Source: Lateolabrax maculatus | Taxonomy: Eukaryota; Chordata; Actinopteri; Acropomatiformes; Lateolabracidae | DNA length: 64,000 bases | Reading direction: 5' to 3' | Assembly: GCA_031216445.1 (NCBI GenBank) | Contig: CM062206.1 | Coordinates: 25,573,501-25,637,500, forward strand | Part shown: positions 55,431 to 64,000 of the stretch, in pieces | Layout: every line of letters begins with the position of its first letter | How positions within the stretch are numbered: the first letter of the stretch is position 1 | Notes under the pieces: model-generated | What the model was told of the DNA's origin: nothing | Seen by the model: only the letters and a program-made list of their open reading frames with translations | Database searches by the model: none | Translations under genes and position numbers: made by a program

Positions 55431-56540
55431 ATTATTTTGGCGATCATTTTCTCACAAGGACAAGAAAAGATGACATAATTATGAGAGGAGATCTTATAAG
55501 GTGGAACATGTCATTGTGGAAAAATGATTGGAAAGGAGTTTGACACAAGGGAAAAGTGAAATTAACTCTCAGTTGGTGTTCATTGTTGAGTTTTTGGTTT
55601 GTTGACAGTGGTTTATTTTGGTCCTTTTGCACTTTTACATCACTTCTGTTGCTTCAGGCTTTGTGATTTCTGATTCAAAGCTCTCTGATTTTATCAGTGA
55701 AAACACACTGGTAAGAATGACCTCAATAAAAACACCACATTTAAAAAAGCACCACCTACAGCAGCCAACAGGGGACTGAATTGTCAATGAAACCTGTGAG
55801 CAAGGTGGAATGCAAAAATGCTGCTTCCTATTGCTGGAGGTGTACTTTGCACAGGAATTTTCTGAGCTTCATTAAAGGCCCTGACCCTCTCTTGACCCTG
55901 ATAGGAACACACATAGTAGTGGTTGTAGTATAGAGGATGTCCCTATATGTGGTCCATTCTTCAAATGTAGGTAATCAAATGTCTCTGAGCAGGCCATCAG
56001 TCTGTGTGGAACCCCGAGACAACCATTATTTCCAATTAGCTACATCTATAATATTGGCCACAGATAGAGCCAGTTTCTGAACTTTAGCCTTAAACACATC
56101 CATCTTGTTAATTTTTCCTGATAGGGACAACTAAAGAGGAAATGGAAATCAATAAGTCTCGCTGGCAACGAAACACATACACACACGTATGGGTCACTGC
56201 TAACTGTAAATGCCTTCCAAAGGATACTTGTAAAGCAGATTTTACCTGTGGGTCAACATAATCTGTCATTCATTTAGGGGAACCAGTGGGTTATAATAGC
56301 AATATTAGAGGACTAATGGTGGTTTTGGTCCATACAGCACCAACGCTTTAGCACAGGTCTTCCTCCACATACAATATGTATGTAAAATATGTCTTCAAAT
56401 TTCCAAGAATTGTTGGCTAAAGTTCCTGTATTTATTAACGAGAGTAAGAGTCAGTCGATGCTTGCATCTCTGTAAGGCATGCTAACATTTTCTAATTAGT
56501 ATAAACACAAAGTACAGCTGAGTATAATGGGGATGTCACT
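55431..56540. other. No gene seen
   Basis: AT-rich DNA without recognised elements. Unsupported 62-68 codon frames near 55444-55632. Confidence 0.5.
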
Positions 56541-56544
56541 TTTG

Positions 56545-56750
56545 CAGGAATGTGACTAATATTTTGACCTGATGATGGCCCTAGAGGAAAAATCAGAGGA
56601 TCACCAGTTATTACGCTTCATCCGGAAGGGAACATGACTGTTTGAGCCAAAACATCACACCGATCCATCCAACAGTTACCCTGACACTTTTAGTCCCATA
56701 CATTTAGTAGATGTTGAGATATTTCACAGAATAAGTGAGACCCCCCATAA
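56545..56750 (+). repeat. Teleost dispersed repeat ('tggcgctagag' type), longer copy
   Basis: 'attttgacctgatgatggcc' then 'aatcagaggatcacca' and 'agatgttgagatatttcaca' follow the order of the family also seen at 26640-26790. Confidence 0.6.
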
Positions 56751-59700
56751 AACTATTTGAATGGACATTGTGATTGTATGTGACACTCCGCTGTTTATCT
56801 CTCAGTGTACAGAAAACGACGCTCTGCATTTTATCACTACACCAACAAGAACTAACATATTCTCATGTGGGTCCCTGACACTAAATCTGATTAGATGGGG
56901 GTTGCGGCCCTAATGTCTCTTTATTTGTGGGTCTGTGGCTATATATACCAAAGAACACAGCTATCAAGTGCCTTGCAAAGACAAAATAAACACCAAATAC
57001 AATTATGAAGAAGGCAAGCACAATATAAAAAATATAAAAGTCATAAAAGTGAAGTAGTCAAAAAGGACAATAAAAGGTCATTAGATAAAAGCTGGTCAAT
57101 AAAAAGCAATGGTTGACAAACACTGTCTTAGATCATACAGTAACAGTTTTACTGGATGAGCAAATCAAATAAGAAGACCTCTGTTAGGAGGCAGGTCAGC
57201 AATGCCTTTACAATTTACTGGGAGTCAGTGACATCATAAGAGCCACTACGTTGGAACTAGACGTAAATAATGCATTGTTTATTTGATTCCAATGTGAGTG
57301 ATACTCTTTAGAATACTAGGCTGATCTCCATGTGTAAAGAACGGCCCCTTCATGACCATTCCGATTATGTATGTGATTTATACTGTAAACTGTGAAAGAA
57401 AAACAACTCAAACAATCTCAGAGTCTCAAATATTAACTGTTAGAAGAAATAAAGGCCAGTCCCAAACCAAGCCCAGGGGGTGTTCTAATTAAATGCCTGA
57501 ACAGCCTAAACTGTACCCTTTGAATATCTGACCCCCTCACCTTAGGGGGCTTGTACCTTTGATCTCATCCTTGGGACAATACCTTGGTACCAATAAGATC
57601 GGAATGGTGAGTTCACTGATCAGAAAATTACCTTGTGTAGAGTTAACATGGAATTTAAAGCAGCATACCTGCTGCAAAATCCTTTGCAGTTGCAGCGTAG
57701 AAGGATGGATTTGTCTTTTATTATATATTTTCAACTGCTAGAATTGAAAGGCAAATGCAGCAAATCCCACAAATTTTTAAAAATTTCTAAAATCCATTTT
57801 GCTCCTGACACTGCCCACATTCATTCATTGCTGAGCGTTCATGTCAGTACAGCTGCCTGCTTCTCTAAACTGGGGGCGTGCTGACTGTCATCTACTGTAG
57901 GTAATACACTGACTATAGATAAGCACCTCATACAACTCTTCAAGAAATCACAACTATCCCTTTAAACACTGTTTTTGTCTCTTGCTTCAGAGTTCTTTTC
58001 TTATCTATCAATCAACCAAACCATTGGTTGCATTTGTTATCAGCTTTATCTTTTCTACTTGAGCTTCACCGTTGTAATGAATTAATTACATTAAAGGTTT
58101 TTGTCCAGCTGATAGCGTTGAAATTTCAGTTTTAGTGGAGTCTACTGTTAAATGTCTTTGATTAACAACATATTTTCTGTCCTAAATGTCATTCAGCAGT
58201 ATGCTACAAATACCATCACCTCATCATCACCCTGACAATCATCTGGATGCCTGGGATAAGATTCATCACACTATTATGCTCAGTATTGTGATTCGGTTAA
58301 CAGCAGATTCAGAAGATGTTGAAGATGATGTGTGAAGACTGACAGTGAAATCACTCCACGCAGGACAAACCACTCACCTGAATTTCACATGAACTTCTGG
58401 CTTCAAAAGAGCTGAAAAGCACTGTGCTGTATACTGTAGTGCTTCTGGAATTTCAGATGCCTTCATGGTTCCAACACTTTGTTGTGTTGATGGCAAATAA
58501 ATAAATAACTCTGTCACTAGTGTGTATAACACAGTGTAGAAAAAAGTGAAAGGCATGGCACACTCAGTTAATATTTAGTACACAAAGTTAGTAACAATGA
58601 AAAAAATGTATTCTTAAATTAAATATGTTATTTTCTTTTTGTATAATCATAGAGAGACTATTCCAGCAGAAAGCTTATTTTAATTTTTTTTTAGTTTTAG
58701 AGCCATTTCAACTCAAAGGAAAATCCCAGTGTATTACAACCTTTATTCAAAGTTAAAGTCTACCATTCTGCATGCTTACATATGTACATAATAAGATTGC
58801 TCCCTGACAGTTCCCAATCAGCACGTGGATTTGATAGTTGTATAATAGTAAACTTTTTCAAAATATTTTCAGTGATGCTATCATGTTTCAGCAGATTTAT
58901 TTTTTTTTATCACTGATAGAAATTGGAAAACTGATGAAAATGTATGACTATAAAGAGCAAAAGCAAAAAAGAGCTTCTGAAATTAAAAAGTTATATGTTG
59001 GAGGAAATAACTGAGCTTCTTCTCCATTCTATACTGTGCAGTATATCTTAATGTTCACATATATTTTGTGTTATTTACTTTTTTATTACTTTTTTGTATT
59101 TTCTTCTAAGGCGGTGTGATCCCAGAGTCCCCACCCCCACTCATTAAAGCCCCCTAACAAGCAGGGTCTAATCCCATGTAAAGCTCTCAGTCTAGTGGTG
59201 CCCCTGGACACAACAGACACACTTTTATAATTGGCAGTCCTTGATTAATGCATGACTACACTCTGCCTCCAGAGGAGCTCAGTGGATCTATCAAAACCCA
59301 AAATGCTCTTCCAGTCATATGCAACACTTGTTAACCCACTATCACACAGGGAGACTGAATGGATTGGAGATGATGCTGGCTAAGTGTGTGTCACTGCAGC
59401 ATGTTACAGTTTGGAGTCAGTGGTGCAACCCTCAGTGGCAGCAGCTGTACAGAAACATCAGGATCAACTCTGACGGTCCACCAAGAGGAAGTCTGGGATT
59501 TTACAAAGGAGTGGGAGGTCACCGACCACAGACACAGAAAATAACCTAGTTCCACTCATTTGCATTATAGATTTTTTGCAGTCACTGGACTGCCAAAACT
59601 CACCTATTCCCAAGGGCAAAATATGTGACCAAACAGACCCAACTCCACTTACTATCGTTTCTACTATCTTTTATATAACACGTCTCACAACATAAGCTTC

Positions 59701-59883
59701 ATGGAGTTAATCAGTCAGTCAAACTCCATCCATTAATGAAGACCATGGGATTTGTTTGAAAGCTCCCCAAAAACAGTTAAGATAAGGTTGTCAACACTGA
59801 ATGAATTTCTATGTTCAAACAAAAGCACCTTGTTTTATCTAGAGAAGTGCTCTAGTATTAAACAAACAAATGTGCTGGTGGCA
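56751..59883. other. Long non-coding spacer
   Basis: AT-rich, repeat-poor sequence. The 60-83 codon frames near 57537-57884, 58374-58556 and 59319-59549 have no recognisable product or splice support. Confidence 0.5.
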
Positions 59884-59895
59884 CATATATATATA

Positions 59896-59933
<38 letters not shown>

Positions 59934-59941
59934 TATATTAT
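59884..59941 (+). repeat. (TA)n microsatellite
   Basis: TA repeat with TTT and AAAA interruptions. Confidence 0.95.
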
Positions 59942-60419
59942 ATTTAGGAGACATTATCAGATTAATTCTTTTTCACTGGTTTTGAAGCATGATGGAAGAC
60001 CTTTACCAAAGACAGTATTGCAAGTACAGTCATACACTCTTCCTACAAATGTCAAATTCGAAATCGTAATAAAAGATTACTCCACCTGATTACATATAGC
60101 TTGTTTTTCTCCCAGCGAAGAACGTAGTTTAATGAACCCAACAATATTAAAAAAAAGATATAAAATCAATAATTAAATTTTATTTTAGGAATGAAGACTT
60201 TCTGAAAAGTAATTTAAAGAACTGTTAATAAATTAAATTACCACACAGGAATGTTGGATTTTGGGTAATCTAGCAAATTAAATATCTGAGGAATCAAAGT
60301 CGATCAATCAGTTCTCATGAACCTCAATTATTATCTTGTATGATCAAAACAGTTTCTGCCATCCACCTTTGAAAACATGAGCACAGTGAGGATCTCCACT
60401 CCATTAAAATGATCAATCA
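59942..60419. other. AT-rich spacer
   Basis: No gene or element recognised. Confidence 0.5.
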
Positions 60420-61010
60420 GCATCATAGTCAAGTCAAGTCAATTTTACATAGAGTAGGTCTAGACCATACTCCTTTTAACAGGTAGAAACCTCGAGCAGA
60501 ACCAGGCTCTGGGTGGGCGGCCATCTGCATCGACCAAGTTGGGTTGAAAGGGGAGGAGAGAGGGGGAGAGGGGAGACAGAACAGGAGGAGAGACAACAAA
60601 TCAGACTAATAATAATAACAACTGCAGCAGTGAGTGTGGAGCAGGAACATGGGGGCAGTAGATGGCCGGCAATCACAGATCCAGAATCTACAGCTCCAGA
60701 GGCGGAAATACCTGCAGAAAGTGAGAAAGTGAAAACTACGGGGAAGAAGTGGAGTTAGTAACATGCATTAGCTGGATAAGAATACGTACGGATAGAGAGG
60801 GAGAGGAGGAGAGAGAAGCTCAGTGCATCATGGGAAATCCCCCGGCAGTCTAAGCCTATAACAGCATAACTAAGGGATGGTTCAGGACTCACCTGAGCCA
60901 GCTCTAACTATAGGCTTTATCAAAAAGGAGCGTTTTTAGCATAATCTTAAATGAAGAGAGGGTGTCTGCCTCCCGAACCCAAACTGGGAGCTGGTTCATA
61001 GATTGTTTTG
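60420..61010 (-). mobile_element. Abundant teleost dispersed repeat (antisense to its L2-type tail)
   Basis: 'gtcaagtcaagtcaatttta' is the reverse of the tail seen at 31500-31557. 'aggtagaaacctcgagcaga', 'gggcggccatctgcatcgac', 'ctaagggatggttcaggact' and 'gaagagagggtgtctgcctc' follow in the order of a well-known percomorph repeat. An internal part near the tail is missing. The 66- and 81-codon frames inside are not genes. Confidence 0.7.
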
Positions 61011-62184
61011 CGGCTGTAGGTTGATACACCATGCAAACTGTGCTTCACAAGATTATTTATCTTGGATACGATTAATTAAATTTTTTTCATAAAAAAAAAA
61101 AGTAAGACTTGTTTGAGAGAGTAATCTTAATTTAAGAACATGAGTTGATGTGACAAAAAAAAAAAATATATATATATAAAAGCTGTGAAAACTGATCATG
61201 CATCCTGCCCAGCAATCATGGGGTTCCAATAATCATCGCAGATAATATAAAACTACTATTTTGCTAAGAAGAAAGTGGAGATGGCGTACTGATTCGTAGC
61301 AGTGCCAGTGGCTGTCTACTAGGGAAGGGCTGTGTGTATGTGTGGGTGTGTGTGAGGCAGGGGTCCTGATGGATGGATGGATGGCAGAGTGACAGTGAAC
61401 AGATGGAGGCTCTGATGGATTGCAGTGACATTAAACGTGAAAGAGGAGCAGGGCCCTCGGTCAGAATGCAGGAGACGCGGTAGCTCTGCACGCCCAGTCA
61501 TTCTCCCATTTCAACTCTGCCTCTTTATTGGCATGACTGTTTATCAGAGGCACTGTGCTAAAGCAGAGTACTGAATGTCAACTGTCAAAACAACAAGTTT
61601 GTACATTCACACCACCTCCCTGTGTCCATGGTTCTCGTCTTGGTCTTGTTTCAGTCTGATTTTCTTTTTTCACTCAAACTTCGAAACACAAATTCTGATC
61701 AGAATTATTTTCTTAATTTTGTATGTTTTGTGCATGATGCTACAGAATACACACAGGAAAGGAGGTCTTTCCAACTAAGTGACACAATTTGTTGTTTCAC
61801 ATTGCCCTGAAAAATGACATATATTGGCGTTTTACAAATTGCCAACACACAAACAATATATAATGACCTTTTCTTGATCTGTCATATCTATGGTAAACTT
61901 TATGATTATTTTAAAGTAAGATCAAGGTTTGGGTTAAAACTAGACGCAAGTCTTCAAGCGATTTATGAAAACAAAGGGATTCTGTTGAAGGAATTGAGTC
62001 CGGTAATCGTTCATTCGTTCACTGGCAAATCGTAGTGGGTGGAGGGCTGGTAAACCTAAGTGAGAGAGTCCAGGTGGGTGGTTGCCGTCCTAGTGGCCAC
62101 TCTACAGCAACAGGGAGGCAGAGTGGAGAGCAGCTGAAAAATCTGACTACTGAAAATCCATTTAATGATACTGAGTTCCCTTTT
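61011..62184. other. No gene seen
   Basis: A-rich patches at 61087-61102 and 61156-61181, a (GGAT)n run at 61370-61384, and GC-richer sequence at 61264-61500 without a supported frame. Confidence 0.45.
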
Positions 62185-62245
62185 TGTTGTTAAAGCCTCT
62201 CGAGACTATTGTAAAAAGGCACTATAGAAATTCTGTTTGAATATA
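62185..62245 (+). mobile_element. Retroposon 3'-tail fragment
   Basis: 'aaagcctctcgagactattg' then 'aaaaggcactatagaaattc' resembles the fish retroposon tail that reads 'aaagccctttgagac...ggctatacaaat'. Only the tail is recognisable. Confidence 0.5.
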
Positions 62246-63230
62246 ATGAATATGGAAGGAAATGATAGCTGGAGATACACCATAACACATTTATTTGTGT
62301 GTGTGTGAGTCCTCTTGCCATCTGTTGACAGAGGTGCTACGTTCCATACTGATCACCTGCCTCATAATCACCTCATCAGTCACATTTCCTCAGCATCAAA
62401 CACTGCAAACACACACATACACACACACACACATACATGAACGCTACAATATTATAAGAGAATAATGAACATACAGATACAGTATGTTTGTGAGTCACTT
62501 GAGTTCCTAGGCAGGTTTTTCATAGCACTTAGTCACTGCCAATACACCCTGCTTGGCAGATTAGCAGGTTGATTACTGTTGGTTTTCTTACTAACAGCAC
62601 TAATGTGTTACTCATTCCTTGTCACTCATTTTTAAGTGAAATGAATAAACGATTTTTTGCTCCCTTGGTAAGAGTAATTGGTTAATGTATTAGCTCTATG
62701 GTTATTGTATTAGCGATATGGTTATACTAGTTTTCTATTTCTCTCCAATACTCCTAATCGGCCCTGCTTGTAGAGGAGGATAGGAGACAGTCAGTCTCCC
62801 TAGGAACCCAAACAGTACTGATGTCCAACAGTCCTGCTGTGCTTTTGCATCATATTGGCTATAATATGTGAATGTGGCAACATTACTACAAATTAGTCCA
62901 ACGGGGCAAGAAACATGATCAGGCAGACAGGTTGGAAACAAACATACAGTTATTCAAAGACGAAACAAAGTCAAATTTCCTAAACTGTAAAACAACCATC
63001 ACAGTTTACAGATCCACTTCCTGCATCAGCTTTAAGTTACCGTACTTGCTGTAGTTGTGCACATCAAATGGTTTTCTTGAGCAGTGAGGGATTACGAGGG
63101 TTATTACAGGTGTGCTCATTGCATGCTTTGAAGTTCATTTTAAAGCTGTTTAAAAGGATTGATACCATACATCTGGAACCTATACAAAACAATGATCCTG
63201 AAATTGTTTTGGTTTGGACTCTGTTTTGCC
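62246..63230. other. No gene seen
   Basis: Short (TG)n at 62295-62308 and (CA)n at 62408-62437. Otherwise ordinary sequence. Confidence 0.5.
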
Positions 63231-63249
63231 TTTTTTTTTTTTTTTTTTT
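63231..63249 (+). repeat. Poly-T tract
   Basis: T19, possibly the antisense poly-A end of an unrecognised retroposon. Confidence 0.9.
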
Positions 63250-63417
63250 AGGTTTCAGTCAACTTTGAATCAGCAATACTAGCACTTCACAGAGTGACAG
63301 AAGCTGAATGTCTCAACCAATTATCCATCCAGGTTTAAACAGAGTTCAAGTTAAATGTTCAATTATGTCTAAAGGCAAAAGTGATTATACTGCTTCTGAA
63401 TGACCTTAACAGTGCAC

Positions 63418-63640
63418 ACTTTCAGACACTGTCTGCTGGGGGGCACTCAATTGTTCACACAAAAAGTGAGTGTAGTAGAGTGAGAGAGCTGGAGAGAGTT
63501 CAAACCCCACCCACTTTCATATCCCCACTCACCTGACAGTGATCTGTCCGATTGGCTGTTTCAGAAAGTTACAAAAATTGTCACAGCCCCCTCGTTTTAG
63601 ACTTTGGTGAGGTGTGGGGGGAGAGTGTTCGGACACTATA
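63418..63640 (+). repeat. Dispersed repeat, copy 2
   Basis: Shares ordered words with 52300-52620 ('tttcagacactgtctgctgg', 'gagagagttcaaacccc', 'gctgtttcagaaagttac'). Confidence 0.5.
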
Positions 63641-64000
63641 CTACGATCCGACAAGTACTTTGTTTAAGGCCTGCTAAGGCCTTTACCTTTAGCTATCAGT
63701 AAGAGTTTGAGAACTGGTTTTCACACTCTCAGAGTTGCAAGACTTGATGTTAAGGTGTTATGACTAACTCAGGTTGGAAAACTCAGGCATGTCCAGTGCT
63801 GTTGGCCTGTTATAGCTGGAAGGATATTGTGATACCCTCTGGGGTACCCCTGGTCAAGAATTGCTGTACTAGACAATCTATTTACAGTTGTTCTCATCCC
63901 ACTCAAACCTCTACGCAGGCTTCCTATCCTTAAGTAAGTGTAAAACAGTAAGTAAAACACTTCCATATTTGGGCACTGTACCCCACCAGTTTAGGCGACA
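63641..64000. other. No gene seen
   Basis: 'gtttgagaactggtttt' near 63706 and 'ccctggtcaagaattgctgt' near 63847 recall ends of hAT-like elements, but no pair of inverted ends was found. The 65-codon minus-strand frame is unsupported. Confidence 0.4.

Noticed and set aside
1..64000. CRISPR arrays, bacterial operons, phage or plasmid systems
   Set aside because: No spaced direct-repeat arrays, no ribosome-binding-site-led gene rows; the window is vertebrate-type DNA.
1..64000. tRNA, rRNA or other structured RNA genes
   Set aside because: Reading by eye found no tRNA A/B-box pair or T-arm GGTTCRANNCC word in context; a covariance-model search would be needed to exclude them fully.

Overview
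The window looks like non-coding chromosomal DNA of a ray-finned (teleost) fish. The grounds are: AT-rich sequence with no long open reading frames and no operon-like gene packing; dozens of (TG/CA)n, (CT)n and (TA)n microsatellites; and many decayed interspersed repeats of kinds familiar from teleost genomes (L2-like and other non-LTR retrotransposon fragments, a Ty3/Gypsy remnant with its LTR, hAT-like and TTAA-flanked short DNA transposons, and dispersed repeats seen throughout percomorph fish). No complete protein-coding gene, rRNA, tRNA or CRISPR array could be recognised.

Layout. 1-2.8 kb: decayed repeats and an LTR-like block (1547-1923). 2.8-4.5 kb: a GC-rich exon-like segment with a canonical splice donor at 2964, then TG/CA tracts. 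4.7-5.7 kb: a hAT-type element with terminal inverted repeats and a decayed 8-bp target duplication. 6.4-10 kb: dispersed repeats, a poly-C tract, a possible conserved non-coding block (8580-8830) and a ~1-kb element with inverted ends. 10.3-14.5 kb: low-repeat DNA with regulatory-looking motifs. 14.9-16.3 kb: a dispersed repeat followed by a LINE reverse-transcriptase relic. 18-19.1 kb: exon-like segments, a CTCF-like site and a GC-rich block. 19.2-28.8 kb: AT-rich duplicated DNA, hAT-like and other repeats, and a compact promoter plus possible first coding exon on the minus strand (27809-27942). 29-33.7 kb: possible conserved blocks, an L2 fragment and a GC-rich possible terminal exon. 35.6-38.6 kb: two LINE relics, one interrupted by a Gypsy LTR. 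39-50 kb: the least repeat-laden part, with several regulatory-looking blocks and one small hAT-type element. 50-64 kb: a large TA/CA tract, a Gypsy relic with most of its integrase core missing, a perfect 19-bp hairpin, CT/CA arrays and further dispersed repeats.

Interpretation. The window is most simply read as intergenic or deep intronic DNA. Its possible functional content is a few candidate exons or promoters and several blocks that resemble conserved non-coding elements. None of these is proven by the sequence alone; all need cross-species alignment or RNA evidence. I found nothing that I could defend as a new multi-gene biological system.
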